Counted from the first letter of the stretch, positions 47,386-56,891 are shown. The stretch is 64,000 nucleotides of DNA from Sinomonas gamaensis (GCF_005876955.1 NZ_SSCL01000002.1:372001-436000), one strand, 5' to 3'. Numbers and translations: made by a program. The notes: generated by a model not told the origin, from the letters alone.

Positions 47386-48881
47386 ATGAGCTCCGTTCCC
47401 GCGGCATCAGTCGGCTGCGCCGCCAATGCTAGCCGATCCCCGAGATGCCGCAGGCCCACCCCGTTGGAGGACTTCACGAGGACGATGTCGCCGGGTGCGA
47501 GCTCTGCGCTCAGCAGCTCGAACGCCGCGTCGACGTCCTCCACGAACGTGCACTCGTCTCCCCACGAACCCTCGTTCACGGCGGAGACGTAGAGTGGGCG
47601 AGCCTCCCGGCCCACCACGACGAGACGGTCGATGTTGAGCCGAACCACAAGGGTCCCCACGGCCGTGTGCGCCCGGATGGACTCCTCGCCCAGCTCGAGC
47701 ATCGCCCCGAGGACGGCCCACGTTCGGCGGCCGCGCCCGAGGCCGGCGAGGGTCTGCAGGGCAGCCCGCATCGATTCGGGATTGGCGTTGTAGGCGTCGT
47801 TGATGACCGTCACGCCGTCAGGTCGGTCGGTACGCTCCATGCGCCAGCGGCTGGCTGGCCCCTGGGCGCTCAGCGACGCGGCGATGGCTGCGGCTGGCAC
47901 ACCGGCGGCATAGGCGGCCGCTGCGGCAGCGAGCAGATTCGATGTGTGGTGCGCCCCGATCAGGCGGCTGTGAACTGGCAGCGGCTCACCGCCGTCGATC
48001 TGGAGATCGAAGACAGGGCGCCCCTCCTCGTCGGTCTGGGCGTTCAAAGCCACCACTGTTGTTCCGCGCTGGGCTGCCTCGCTCGCGCCGGAGGGGTCCG
48101 CTGTGAAGAAGGCCTTGCGGGCGATCGTGCGCGCCTCCATGGCACGCACGCGCGGGTCGTCGAGATTGATGACGGCGGTCCCGCTGGTATTCAGCGCCTC
48201 AACGAGCTCCCCCTTCGCCTTCGCGATGTTCTCGACGCCACCGAACTCCCCGGCGTGCGCCGTTCCGACGACGAGCACGACGCCGATATCGGGGACGACC
48301 ATATCGGCCAGGTATTCGATGTGCCCGATGCCCGTCGCACCCATCTCGATCACGAAGAAGCGCGTTGACTCGTCGGCAGCGAAGACCGTGAGCGGGACGC
48401 CCACCTCGCCGTTGTACGAGCCCTGCGGTGCGATGACGGCGGTCGGCGCTGCCGCTCCCTCCTCCGTGGACCGGAAGATGCCGGCGAGCAGGTCCTTCGT
48501 GGTGGTCTTGCCCGCGGAACCCGTGATCCCGACGACGGTCGTCGCCTCGCGCCTCGACGCCCGCGCGGCTCGGATGCGGCTCACGGCCTCCTTCGCGAGC
48601 GCGCCCATGGCGAGCACTGCGTCGGGGACGATGACGGACGGAAAGGGGCGCCCGTCGTCGTCCGCCACCTCGCGCTCGCACAGCGCGAGGACGGCCCCGG
48701 ACGCAAAGGCGGCAGCGATGAAGCTGTGGCCGTCCGCCCGCTCCCCGGGCTTGGCGACGTAGAGCGAGCCGCTGCGCGCTTCCCTCGAATCGGTGGTCAC
48801 GTGGGTGGGAACAGTCTGCGGATCGCCCACGAGGCGTCCGCCGGTAATGCGGGCAATCTCGGCCGCGCTGATCTCAATCAT
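47382..48881 (-). CDS. murF: UDP-MurNAc-tripeptide--D-alanyl-D-alanine ligase
   Basis: Adds D-Ala-D-Ala to complete the pentapeptide. It has 499 residues with the Mur ligase layout: N-terminal domain starting [23 protein letters not shown] motif [31 protein letters not shown], and the C-terminal [21 protein letters not shown]. The ATG overlaps the murE stop by eight bases, and mraY overlaps its own stop, so three steps of precursor synthesis are coupled. Confidence 0.95.
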   Translation of the reverse strand: MIEISAAEIARITGGRLVGDPQTVPTHVTTDSREARSGSLYVAKPGERADGHSFIAAAFASGAVLALCEREVADDDGRPFPSVIVPDAVLAMGALAKEAVSRIRAARASRREATTVVGITGSAGKTTTKDLLAGIFRSTEEGAAAPTAVIAPQGSYNGEVGVPLTVFAADESTRFFVIEMGATGIGHIEYLADMVVPDIGVVLVVGTAHAGEFGGVENIAKAKGELVEALNTSGTAVINLDDPRVRAMEARTIARKAFFTADPSGASEAAQRGTTVVALNAQTDEEGRPVFDLQIDGGEPLPVHSRLIGAHHTSNLLAAAAAAYAAGVPAAAIAASLSAQGPASRWRMERTDRPDGVTVINDAYNANPESMRAALQTLAGLGRGRRTWAVLGAMLELGEESIRAHTAVGTLVVRLNIDRLVVVGREARPLYVSAVNEGSWGDECTFVEDVDAAFELLSAELAPGDIVLVKSSNGVGLRHLGDRLALAAQPTDAAGTELM

Positions 48882-50523
48882 CGGTTGTGGACTCTATCTG
48901 CTCGGTCGCGGCGCTGAGGAATCCACGGGCCGCGAGGGCTGTGCGCAGCTCTACGCGGTCGTCGAGGGCGTGGTTGACGCCGTGGACCTCCTGGAAGACC
49001 TCGTGGCCCCGCCCGGCGACCAGGACCACATCGTCCGGTCGGGCGAGTTCGACGGCGCGGCGGATCGCGGCGGCGCGGGGGGCGACTTCCTCGACGCGGC
49101 GCCCGAGCTTGCCGGATTCGTTCTCCTCGACGGCGCCCGCCATCACCTCCGAGCGAATGGCGGCGGCATCCTCGTCGTGCGGGTCATCGTCCGTCACGAT
49201 CACGACGTCGGCCCCGCGGACCGCCACAGCTCCCATGAGCGGGCGCTTGCCCTGGTCGCGCTGGCCGGTGGCACCGAACACGAGGATGACCCTCCCGCCG
49301 GGCGTGGTGGGCCGCACCGCGACGAGGGCACGCTCGAGCGCGTCGGGGTTGTGGGCGAAGTCGACGATGGCGGCGGGCCTCTCACCAATCAGCTGCATCC
49401 TGCCCGGAACCTCGACGCTGAAGGGGTCCGAGTCGGCTACAGCCTCCTGAATGCGCGAGATCGGCTCCCCGGCAGCGTGGACCAAGAGAGCGGCGAGAGC
49501 GGCGTTGGCCACATTGAAGGCACCAGGAAGCCCGGTGCGGAGGCGGAGGACCGAATCCCCGGGGCCAGCGAGCTCGAACTCAGTGCCGAGTCCGGATGGT
49601 GCGCTGGCGGTCAGGCCCCAGTCGGCCGCCTGACCGGTGAGCGACAGCGTCAAGACCGGGATGGGAGCCTCCACCGCCAAACGGCGACCCCACTCGTCGT
49701 CGACCACAACAACTCCTCGGGCCGCCCGGTCCGGCGTGAAGAGCTTCGCCTTCGCCGCGAAGTACTCCTCCATCGTCCCGTGCAGGTCCAGATGGTCCTG
49801 GGTCAGATTGGTGAATCCGACCGCGTCGTAGCGCACGGCGTCGATTCTTCGGTACTCGATCGCGTGCGACGAGACTTCCATCGATGCCGCCGTGACGCCC
49901 CGCTCCCTCATGAGTGCGAGAAGAGCGTGCACGTCTGCGGACTCGGGGGTCGTGAGGCGGCTCGGGATCGCCTCGCCCCCTGCCACGATCTCGATGGTTC
50001 CGATCAGCCCGGTGCGATGGCCTAGCGCTGCCAGGAGCGCATTGGCGAAGTAGGTGGTCGTCGTCTTGCCGTTGGTTCCCGTGACGCCGATGAGCACAAG
50101 GGGGGCTTCGTCCATGGGCTGGCTGCGGAACACGAGTGCGGCGACCGGACCGACGGCGGCGCGCGCGTTGTGCACTACGAGCACCGGAACCTCGGTGAGC
50201 GAGTCGTCGACGGCGATGAGGCGCGCCCCGGCGTCGTCGGTCAGGATGGCGGCAGCCCCGGCGTCGACCGCCTGAACAGCGAACGAGGCCCCGTGCCGGC
50301 CTGTGCCCGGGACGCCGACATAGAGATCGCCCGGCTGCACACTCCTGGAATCGAGGGCCACGCCGGTCACCGACACCTCGTCGAGGCCTTCGTGAGGGAG
50401 GCCGAGGAAATCCGCGATGCCGGCGAGAGGGACGGGCTCGGTGTGCTGTGGACGGAAGACGGATGCCGCCGCCTGCGCTTCAGGCGCAGACTGCTGATCC
50501 GTGGGACTAGCGTGCTCGCTCAC
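48874..50523 (-). CDS. murE: UDP-MurNAc-tripeptide synthetase MurE, probably L-lysine-adding
   Basis: Adds the third amino acid of the stem peptide. It has 549 residues: an N-terminal domain ending in GVALDSRSVQPGDLYVGVPG, ATP motif VTGTNGKTTTTYF, TPESADVHALL with MEVSSHAIEYRRID, and a C-terminal domain. Where diaminopimelate enzymes have DNPR, this protein reads DDDPHDED, losing the arginine that binds the second carboxylate; this suits L-lysine, the usual third residue in Micrococcaceae walls. GTG 50523 has AAGGTGA just upstream; the frame to 50643 would overlap the end of ftsI. Confidence 0.93.
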   Translation of the reverse strand: MSEHASPTDQQSAPEAQAAASVFRPQHTEPVPLAGIADFLGLPHEGLDEVSVTGVALDSRSVQPGDLYVGVPGTGRHGASFAVQAVDAGAAAILTDDAGARLIAVDDSLTEVPVLVVHNARAAVGPVAALVFRSQPMDEAPLVLIGVTGTNGKTTTTYFANALLAALGHRTGLIGTIEIVAGGEAIPSRLTTPESADVHALLALMRERGVTAASMEVSSHAIEYRRIDAVRYDAVGFTNLTQDHLDLHGTMEEYFAAKAKLFTPDRAARGVVVVDDEWGRRLAVEAPIPVLTLSLTGQAADWGLTASAPSGLGTEFELAGPGDSVLRLRTGLPGAFNVANAALAALLVHAAGEPISRIQEAVADSDPFSVEVPGRMQLIGERPAAIVDFAHNPDALERALVAVRPTTPGGRVILVFGATGQRDQGKRPLMGAVAVRGADVVIVTDDDPHDEDAAAIRSEVMAGAVEENESGKLGRRVEEVAPRAAAIRRAVELARPDDVVLVAGRGHEVFQEVHGVNHALDDRVELRTALAARGFLSAATEQIESTTDD

Positions 50524-50611
50524 ATTCACCTTCGTTGCTTGGACGGAGATTCCAACTCTAGCGGCTGGGCAGGCCCCTTCCCCGCGGTCAGAGCGCCTCA
50601 CCGATGACCGT

Positions 50612-52426
50612 TCAGTTGCCGGTTCCACCCGTCTGGTCCGCATACTGCGGAAACTCTGCCGGGGTGCCCGTCGAGGGCGGAACGCTGTACAGGCGAAGGG
50701 TCTGGGCCATCACGGAGTGGAACACGTCCGCATTGCCGATGCCGAAGATGTCCCCCTTGGGACGCTGGATCACGACGGCAACGATGTACTTCGGATTCTC
50801 CATCGGCGCCATGCCGATGAGCGACGACGTCACGCCATCGAAGCCCGGCACGCCGTCCTCGCGGGGGGCTTCCGAGGTGCCCGTTTTGGCACCAATGCGG
50901 TAGCCGTCGATCGCCGCCGGCTTGACCTCGCCCTTGGTCACATCGCTTTCGAGCATGTCCTTGACCTGCTGGGCGGTCTCTTTGCTGATGACCTGCGACG
51001 TCGACTGCGCGGGACTGTGGTGTTCGACGCCGTCCCCGCCGATGTAGCCGTCGATGAGCCTCGGCTGGATCATCACGCCGTTGTTGGCGACCGCCTGGTA
51101 GGCGCGAACCGTCTGGAGGGTCGACTGAGTGAGGCCTTGGCCGAACAGCACAGTGTTCTTCTGCCGGTCATCCCACTTGTCCGGGGTCGCCAACGTACCG
51201 GTTGCCTCACCCGGAAGGCCGATGTCAGGGGCCTGGCCGATGCCGAACTTGGTCAGCCAGTCGTAGCGGTCCTGCACGGACAGCGCCTGACCCGCCATCA
51301 CGGTGCCGGTATTCATCGAGTAGCCGAGAATGCCTGCGAGGGTCCGCTTCTCGGTGCCGTGCGTGAAGGCATCGGCAAACGTCTGACCGTCAATGGTCAC
51401 GGTCGGCGGGATGGTGTACTCGCTCAACGGGTTGGCTTTGCCTTCCTGGATGAGCGCTGACATCGTGAGGGTCTTCTCCACGGACCCCGGTTCGTAGGCC
51501 GCCGTCACGGAACGCACTCCGCGGTCCTTCGGCGCCGACTTCCCGGGGTCGTTGGGATCCATGGCATTGGAGTCCGCCATGGCGAGGATGTTGCCGTTCG
51601 AGGCATCCATCACGATCGCGATGCCCCACTCCGCGCTGTACTTGTTCGTCTGGGCCTGGACGGCCTGCTGCGTGAAGTACTGGAGGTCCGAGTTGATGGT
51701 CAGCTTGACCGTCTGGCCGTTCTGGGCCGGCGTGAGCTCATCGGTGGCGACGGGAATCCGCAGTCCGTCGGCGCCGATCTCGTAGATCCGTTTGCCGTCC
51801 CTGCCCGAAAGCTGGCCGTTCTGCGTCTGCTCGATGCCCGCGAGGCCAGTGCCGTCGCTGCCGACAAACCCCACAAGGTTCCCCGCGACCGCCCCCTGCG
51901 GGTACACCCGTTGCGACGTGCCCTCGGAGTAGAGGCCGGGGAAGGCGAGGTCGGAGACGCGTGCCTCAACGTCGGGAGCGACGTTGCGCGCCACGTAGTT
52001 GAACGGCTTGTCCCCGGTCACCGCGGTCGTGACCGCATCCACAGACATGCCCAGCGCGGCCGCGAGCTCGGACAGCGCCTGGCCCCTGGTCACGGTCACG
52101 ACGGTGGTCTCGTCGCCGTCCTTCTGACGCCGCTGGTAGTCCTTGAATCCGGTGGCCAGCCGCTGGTCCACGGTGATGTTGTAGCGGATGACGCTCTGCG
52201 CGAGGACCTTGCCGGAGGCGTCGACGATCTCCCCGCGCTCCGCGGGCAGGACCGTCGTCTGAAGACGTTTGTTCAGCGCTGCCTGGGCGTAGCCGCCCAC
52301 ATCGAGACCCTGGACGAGGAACAGGCGTCCCCCGATGACCAGCAGGAGGACGAGCATGACGCCCACGCCGAGGCGGAGGCGGGCAGTGGCCCGACTGGAC
52401 TCGATGCGCTTCGTTGGAGTGGCCAC
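50612..52426 (-). CDS. ftsI: septal class B penicillin-binding protein FtsI/PBP3
   Basis: Septal transpeptidase. The 604 residues have one N-terminal membrane helix (RLRLGVGVMLVLLLVIGGRLF), a dimerisation/pedestal domain starting at RGEIVDASGKVLAQS, and a transpeptidase domain with S315-V-E-K318 (in YEPGSVEKT), the SMN triad (YSMNTGTVM) and KTG (GAKTGTSEAP). No PASTA domain is present. The GTG start lies 50 bases after the ftsL-like gene, and murE follows after 88 bases. Confidence 0.94.
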   Translation of the reverse strand: MATPTKRIESSRATARLRLGVGVMLVLLLVIGGRLFLVQGLDVGGYAQAALNKRLQTTVLPAERGEIVDASGKVLAQSVIRYNITVDQRLATGFKDYQRRQKDGDETTVVTVTRGQALSELAAALGMSVDAVTTAVTGDKPFNYVARNVAPDVEARVSDLAFPGLYSEGTSQRVYPQGAVAGNLVGFVGSDGTGLAGIEQTQNGQLSGRDGKRIYEIGADGLRIPVATDELTPAQNGQTVKLTINSDLQYFTQQAVQAQTNKYSAEWGIAIVMDASNGNILAMADSNAMDPNDPGKSAPKDRGVRSVTAAYEPGSVEKTLTMSALIQEGKANPLSEYTIPPTVTIDGQTFADAFTHGTEKRTLAGILGYSMNTGTVMAGQALSVQDRYDWLTKFGIGQAPDIGLPGEATGTLATPDKWDDRQKNTVLFGQGLTQSTLQTVRAYQAVANNGVMIQPRLIDGYIGGDGVEHHSPAQSTSQVISKETAQQVKDMLESDVTKGEVKPAAIDGYRIGAKTGTSEAPREDGVPGFDGVTSSLIGMAPMENPKYIVAVVIQRPKGDIFGIGNADVFHSVMAQTLRLYSVPPSTGTPAEFPQYADQTGGTGN

Positions 52427-52476
52427 GCTGTGTTCCTCGCTCGCCCCGCGGCTGGTCCGCAGTGTTCGTCTGTCTC

Positions 52477-53148
52477 CTACTGGCCGGGCACCTTCTGCTT
52501 CGGCGCCGGCACCGAGCCGCCGTTCAGCTGAGCCGGCGGCGCTGCCGGAGCAGCGGGCTGCGCGGCAGGGTGCGCCGGCGAGGCAGGCTGCCCGGCGACC
52601 GAAGCCGCCGGAGTCTGGCTCGCCTTGGCCTCCGGCTTGATGGCGTCAGCGGGCGCCGCCGAGGCCGCAGGGTTGGCCGCCACCAGCCCTGGAACCTCAG
52701 GCGCCGGGATGACTGCGCCCTTGTCCGCGCTCTTCTGGGCCGGCTTGGGCTGTCCGGTGACCAGAAGCGTCTTCAGGTCGATCTGACCCTTCGACGTTGA
52801 GGCGACCATGCCCAATTGTGCCGCGCGGGCAGCGAGATTCTGCGGAGCCTCGTAGTTCTGGACACGAAGTTGGAGCTCCTGGTTCTCCTTCTCGAGGCCA
52901 AGCTGCTCGCTGCGCAGCTGCACGAGCTGGTACTGGCCCGTGGAAACGGCGATGTTCAGGACCAGGACCGTGATGAGGGCCGTGGCGAGGACTCCCAGGC
53001 AGAAGATCGCGAACGGCGCGCGCCGGCGAACGGGGAGGGTGCGGACCAGGGAGAGAGGTGCACGCTCGCGCGGACTCGCTGGGGCCGGGCTCCCGACGAC
53101 GGCTGAGGTGCCGAGGGTGACGTCCGTCCGCTGGGCGGCTGCGCTCAT
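52477..53148 (-). CDS. ftsL: FtsL-like divisome protein with long Pro/Ala tail
   Basis: A 223-residue bitopic protein: basic cytoplasmic N-terminus, one membrane helix ([23 protein letters not shown], about 47-69), a short coiled coil ([24 protein letters not shown]), a conserved [13 protein letters not shown], then about 100 residues dominated by Ala, Pro, Gln and Lys. Position between rsmH and ftsI and the helix plus coiled-coil layout identify FtsL; the low-complexity extracytoplasmic tail is unusually long. The ATG overlaps the rsmH stop (ATGA). Confidence 0.82.
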   Translation of the reverse strand: MSAAAQRTDVTLGTSAVVGSPAPASPRERAPLSLVRTLPVRRRAPFAIFCLGVLATALITVLVLNIAVSTGQYQLVQLRSEQLGLEKENQELQLRVQNYEAPQNLAARAAQLGMVASTSKGQIDLKTLLVTGQPKPAQKSADKGAVIPAPEVPGLVAANPAASAAPADAIKPEAKASQTPAASVAGQPASPAHPAAQPAAPAAPPAQLNGGSVPAPKQKVPGQ

Positions 53149-54146
53149 CGTGTGCTCCTGACCTTGATGCGTTCGGCGGCTCGCAGGCGGGCCGAGGCGG
53201 CCCTGGGGTTCTCTTCGATCTCTTCGGCCGTTGGGACCTCAGTGCCCCGCGTGACGATCTTGAGTTCGGGCTTGTGCTCTTCCAGCTCCACCGGGAAGCC
53301 CGGAGGCGCCGACGAGCGGGCGCGTGACTGGAGGGCCGTCTTGACGATCCGGTCCTCCAGCGAGTGGTAGGACATGACGACGATCCGGCCGCCAAGTCGC
53401 AGTGCGCCGATGGCGGCTGGCACCGCGCGCTCGAGGACATCGAGTTCTTCGTTGACCTCGATGCGGAGCGCTTGGAACGTGCGCTTCGCCGGGTGCCCGC
53501 CCGTCTTGGCTGCGGCAGCCGGGACCGCCGCACGGATCACGTCAACAAGCTGCCCTGTCGACTCGAAGGGCTTCGAGGCCCTCGCTTCGACGATGCGCCG
53601 GGCGATGCGGCCTGCAAACTTCTCCTCGCCCCACGCCCGGATGATCCTCGTGAGGTCCTCGACCGTGTACGTGTTCACGACGTCTGCGGCGGTGTGGCCC
53701 CGGCTCGTGTCCATGCGCATGTCGAGCGGCGCGTCGTAGGAGTACGCGAAGCCCCGCTCCCGCTCGTCGAGCTGAAGGGAGGACACGCCGAGGTCCATGA
53801 GGACCCCGTCGGCGCCCTCGAGTCCGAGTTCGGCCAGGACGGCGGCGATCTCGTCATAGACCGCGTGCACGAGACGGGCGCGTCCCCCGAAGGGCGCCAG
53901 CCGCTCCCCTGAGAGGGCGAGTGCCTGCTCGTCCCGGTCGATGCCCACGAGCGTCACGTCGGAGAAGCGCTCGAGGATCGCCTCGCTGTGGCCTCCCATG
54001 CCGAGCGTCGCGTCGACGACGATTGGCGCTCTCCCAGACGACCGAGCGGCCTCGACGCCGGGGGCGAGCAGGGAGACGCAGCGCTCCTTGAGCACAGGAA
54101 CGTGCCGCTCAGACGTCGGCCGTCCGTCGTCGTCGTGCTGCGGCAT
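53145..54146 (-). CDS. rsmH: 16S rRNA (cytosine(1402)-N4)-methyltransferase
   Basis: Methylates C1402 in the ribosomal P site using S-adenosylmethionine. It has 333 residues. Motifs: [13 protein letters not shown], the SAM loop [62 protein letters not shown] and [12 protein letters not shown] with [11 protein letters not shown], all standard for RsmH. A start ATG at 54146 follows GGAGGGGA. It is the second gene of the division cluster after mraZ. Confidence 0.95.
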   Translation of the reverse strand: MPQHDDDGRPTSERHVPVLKERCVSLLAPGVEAARSSGRAPIVVDATLGMGGHSEAILERFSDVTLVGIDRDEQALALSGERLAPFGGRARLVHAVYDEIAAVLAELGLEGADGVLMDLGVSSLQLDERERGFAYSYDAPLDMRMDTSRGHTAADVVNTYTVEDLTRIIRAWGEEKFAGRIARRIVEARASKPFESTGQLVDVIRAAVPAAAAKTGGHPAKRTFQALRIEVNEELDVLERAVPAAIGALRLGGRIVVMSYHSLEDRIVKTALQSRARSSAPPGFPVELEEHKPELKIVTRGTEVPTAEEIEENPRAASARLRAAERIKVRSTR

Positions 54147-54305
54147 GTCCCCTCCTTCGCTGCCGTCGTCATCCTGCTGGAAAGCGTCTTGCGGTCCGGT
54201 CTGCCGGGATCCCCCTCCGCACCGTGGGTCCCAGCCTGGCTCCGGGGAAGGTGAGCCAGGACGGGGCCGCGGGCGGCTGGAGATCTCGGCCAGCCGGCCT
54301 TGCCG

Positions 54306-54737
54306 TCAGAAGAGGCCTGGCAGGGCCTCTTCGTCGGTGTCCGAGAAGGAACCTTCCTTCTCGGCGAGGTAGTCCTCCCACGCTTGGGCGTCCCAGATCT
54401 CAGCCCGGGTTCCCACGCCGATCACGGCGAGGTCCCGGTCCAGACCTGCGTACTTCCGCAGGTTCTGGGGGATCGTGACGCGCCCTTGCTTGTCGGGCAC
54501 CTCATCAGAGGCTCCAGACAGGAAGACCCGGAGGTAGTCACGGGACTGACGCGAGGAGATAGGGGCTTCTCGCATCTGCTCGTGAATCCGCTCGAACTCT
54601 TTCTGGCTGAAGACGTAGAGGCAGCGTTCCTGGCCCCGTGTCAGAACCAGCCCGTCAGCCAGTTCGTCTCGGTACTTCGCCGGGAGGATGAGCCGACCCT
54701 TCTCGTCCAGACGTGGCGAATGCGTACCGAGCAACAC
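54306..54737 (-). CDS. mraZ: transcriptional regulator MraZ
   Basis: First gene of the division cluster; MraZ is a DNA-binding regulator of its own promoter. The 143 residues contain two AbrB-like SpoVT repeats: [25 protein letters not shown] and [26 protein letters not shown] 54737 is preferred over an upstream ATG at 54749 because homologues begin with M[14 protein letters not shown]; no strong ribosome site is seen for either. Four 10-base-spaced GTGGRN boxes lie in its promoter, the expected target of MraZ. Confidence 0.93.
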   Translation of the reverse strand: MLLGTHSPRLDEKGRLILPAKYRDELADGLVLTRGQERCLYVFSQKEFERIHEQMREAPISSRQSRDYLRVFLSGASDEVPDKQGRVTIPQNLRKYAGLDRDLAVIGVGTRAEIWDAQAWEDYLAEKEGSFSDTDEEALPGLF

Positions 54738-54782
54738 CGGCACCACCACCCGTCTGGTCCGAGGGGCAGCACGTCCCTATCC

Positions 54783-54828
54783 GCCCACTTCCCTCTTACT
54801 GCCCCCACTTTACTCCACTCTTCCCCAC
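54783..54828 (-). promoter_or_regulatory. MraZ-box array
   Basis: Reading the minus strand, GTGGGG (54823-54828), GTGGAG (54813-54818), GTGGGG (54803-54808) and GTGGGC (54783-54788) lie in an exact 10-base register, with one register position (54793) unoccupied. Direct repeats of TGGGN with 10-base spacing are the known MraZ recognition pattern. Confidence 0.7.
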
Positions 54829-54834
54829 CGTCAA
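54807..54834 (-). promoter_or_regulatory. mraZ: mraZ (dcw cluster) promoter
   Basis: -35 TTGACG (54829-54834) and -10 TAAAGT (54807-54812) with a 16-base spacer. Two MraZ boxes fill the spacer and a third overlaps the -10, so MraZ binding should block polymerase. Confidence 0.65.
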
Positions 54835-54870
54835 CGCGACACGAGGTATTTTTCTCTGTCCTTTACATGT

Positions 54871-54902
54871 AAAAACCCCGAAATCTCGCGAGAGATCCGG
54901 GG
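54871..54902 (-). terminator. intrinsic terminator on the minus strand, upstream of mraZ
   Basis: Stem CCCCG/CGGGG plus ATCTC/GAGAT (54876-54902) followed on the minus strand by TTTTT (54871-54875). It would stop transcripts from the DUF3040 gene before the division cluster. Confidence 0.75.
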
Positions 54903-54968
54903 TGGCGGGAAGTGGAGGGATCAGGAGACGCGGGGAGCGGTGCACGCCCTGCCGGAGCCTTAAACGCC

Positions 54969-54995
54969 GTGAGACCCGCCGCCGGCGGGCCTCAC
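54969..54995 (-). terminator. hairpin after the DUF3040 gene
   Basis: GTGAG-CCCGCC paired with GGCGGG-CTCAC with one symmetric mismatch, 50 bases after the stop; no T-run. It stands in tandem with the T-rich terminator at 54871-54902. Confidence 0.5.
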
Positions 54996-55044
54996 GAAGG
55001 CTGTGTGGGAGGAAAGTGGGGCTAAAAGGCGTCCACGCCTGGGG

Positions 55045-55404
55045 TCACCCTTGATCCCTCCGGCGCTCGTCCCAGCGCGCCTCGAGGCGGGAGAGGAAAC
55101 CACTCTTCCCGCGTCCGGCCTTGGCCGCGCGCAGACGTCCCGAACCCCTGAGCGTTCCGTAGTAGACGCTCGCGCCCATGATGAGGAATCCCACGACGCC
55201 TACGAAGATGTTCGAGAACTGGACCCCACCCAGGAGCAGGACCAGGAGCCCGACGATGACGCCGAGCACGCCGAGCACAATGTGGCGCGTGGAGAACCGG
55301 CGTAGGGCGTCGGCCCCCATGGAGTCTGCGAATTTCGGGTCTTCCTCGTGCAGTTGCTTCTCAAGCTGCTCGAGCATCTTCTGTTCGTGCTCGGAGAGAG
55401 GCAT
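55045..55404 (-). CDS. DUF3040 domain membrane protein
   Basis: A 119-residue protein starting MPLSEHEQKMLEQLEKQLHEEDPKFADSM, the hallmark of DUF3040, then two membrane helices (IVLGVLGVIVGLLVLLLGG and FVGVVGFLIMGASVYYG) and a basic C-terminus. The family is confined to actinobacteria and habitually lies near mraZ; its function is unknown. ATG 55404 has AAGGAG six bases upstream, preferred over a start at 55452. Confidence 0.88.
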   Translation of the reverse strand: MPLSEHEQKMLEQLEKQLHEEDPKFADSMGADALRRFSTRHIVLGVLGVIVGLLVLLLGGVQFSNIFVGVVGFLIMGASVYYGTLRGSGRLRAAKAGRGKSGFLSRLEARWDERRRDQG

Positions 55405-55634
55405 CGCGACTCCTTCATGCTTGCTGCGCCGGACACCGTCCGCCATCAGCACAACGCATCGGACCGACGTCCAGTTCCGCGAGCATCGGTCGGGGCTTCA
55501 ACGAGCCGCCCCGCCCGTCCGGCACCACTCCCCCGGCTGCCCGCCGATTCGATGCTTCACCGATATTCAAGGTCTTTTAAGGATAGGCTCTCGCCCCGTC
55601 AACCAAAAGAGGCCGGCGAACCACCCGCGCTCCC

Positions 55635-56879
55635 TCAGGACCCCGGATTTTCAGGCGGACGACGGCGGTCCTCGCCGTCGTCGAGCAGGCTCGCCGGGCG
55701 CAACGACGAGCGCCCGAACCGGGCGGTCACCGCGTCGAGCGCCTGCTCGGCCGTGCGCCAATTGTCGTCCCGCCGCTCAAGGCTCAGCTGGACGCCCCCG
55801 CCGCCACGGGTGAGGCGTTCGCCCCGGAGCCCGACGAGGCGAACACTCTGGGGCCGTGGCCCCAGAGCCGCGAGGAGACGCGCCGCCTCTTCGAAGAGCA
55901 CCTGGGCGGAGTCGGTCGGCACTGTGAGGGAGCGCGATCTGGAAAGGGTGGAGAAGTCTGCGTACCTGAGCTTGAGGGCAACGGTGCCGGCCTCCATGTC
56001 GGCTGAGCGGAGGCGGGACGCGACCCGGTGCGCGAGGCGCAGCAACTCACGCCGGAGCACGCCGTCGTCCACCACGTCCTTCGCGAAGGTCTCCTCCGCC
56101 CCAATGCTCTTCTCCTCCCGGTGCGGGGTGACCCGGCGGTCGTCGAGCCCCCAGCTGAGGGCCTTGGCGTGAAGCCCCGACGAGCCCAGGGCCCGCTGGA
56201 GCGTCGAATCGGGGGTGTGTGCGAGATCGGCCACCGTGTGGATCCCGAGACGCGCGAGCACTTCCGCCGTCTTGCCGCCGATTCCCCACAACGCCGTCAC
56301 GGGCAGCGAATGAAGGTACGCGACGGTCTCCTCCGGCCTGATGACCAGCAGCCCATCCGGCTTGCTGCGCGCAGAGGCGATCTTCGCGACGAACTTCGTC
56401 GCCGCGACACCCACCGACGCCGTGAGGCCAAGCCGCGATCGGACCTCCGACTTGATCGACAAGGCGATCCGCTCCGGCGCGCCGAGGCGGCGGACCGCAC
56501 CTGAGACATCGAGAAAAGCCTCGTCGACGCTGAGGGGCTCAACGAGGTCGGTGTACTCGCCGAACAGGGCCATGAGCTCGCGCGAGACCTCGTAGTAGAG
56601 ACGATGGCGGGGCTCGACAATGATCGCCGCGGGACACAGCCGTTGGGCCGTCGACATCGGCATGGCGCTGCGCACGCCGTACGCCCTGGCCTCGTAGCTC
56701 GCGGACAGCACCACGGAGCGTTCCGAGGGAAACCCGACGATGACCAGGCGCCCCCGCAGTTCGGGCCGCTCCCGCTGCTCGACTCCGACAAAGAAGGCGT
56801 CCATGTCCACGTGGAGGATCCCGCGGCGCCGCAGTTCATCGAGCGGTTCCGGCCTCTCCCGCGTTGCTCCGCTCTCCAC
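55635..56879 (-). CDS. dinB: DNA polymerase IV (Y family)
   Basis: Translesion polymerase, 414 residues. Catalytic motifs are intact: HVDMDAFFVGVEQRERPEL near residue 23, YYEVSRELMALF, SVDEAFLDVSG with the metal Asp-Glu pair, VGVAATKFVAKIAS and the HhH region ALWGIGGKTAEVLARLG. The little-finger domain ends in VQLSLERRDD, a degenerate form of the QL(S/D)LF clamp-binding peptide. GTG 56879 lies six bases below TACGAT; an upstream start at 57128 would run antisense to the lipoprotein gene. No LexA box was seen. Confidence 0.92.
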   Translation of the reverse strand: MESGATRERPEPLDELRRRGILHVDMDAFFVGVEQRERPELRGRLVIVGFPSERSVVLSASYEARAYGVRSAMPMSTAQRLCPAAIIVEPRHRLYYEVSRELMALFGEYTDLVEPLSVDEAFLDVSGAVRRLGAPERIALSIKSEVRSRLGLTASVGVAATKFVAKIASARSKPDGLLVIRPEETVAYLHSLPVTALWGIGGKTAEVLARLGIHTVADLAHTPDSTLQRALGSSGLHAKALSWGLDDRRVTPHREEKSIGAEETFAKDVVDDGVLRRELLRLAHRVASRLRSADMEAGTVALKLRYADFSTLSRSRSLTVPTDSAQVLFEEAARLLAALGPRPQSVRLVGLRGERLTRGGGGVQLSLERRDDNWRTAEQALDAVTARFGRSSLRPASLLDDGEDRRRPPENPGS

Positions 56880-56885
56880 CCCCTT

Positions 56886-56891
56886 ATCGTA
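56886..56891 (-). promoter_or_regulatory. dinB: -10 box of dinB (leaderless type)
   Basis: TACGAT, six bases before the GTG start; spacer AAGGGG. Confidence 0.55.

Larger units (their letters stand above)
54738..55044 (-). other. regulatory gap upstream of mraZ
   Basis: A 307-base non-coding interval holding, in minus-strand order, two hairpins ending the DUF3040 transcript (54969-54995 and 54871-54902), the mraZ promoter with MraZ boxes (54783-54834), and a leader of about 60 bases. No small gene is seen. Confidence 0.7.
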
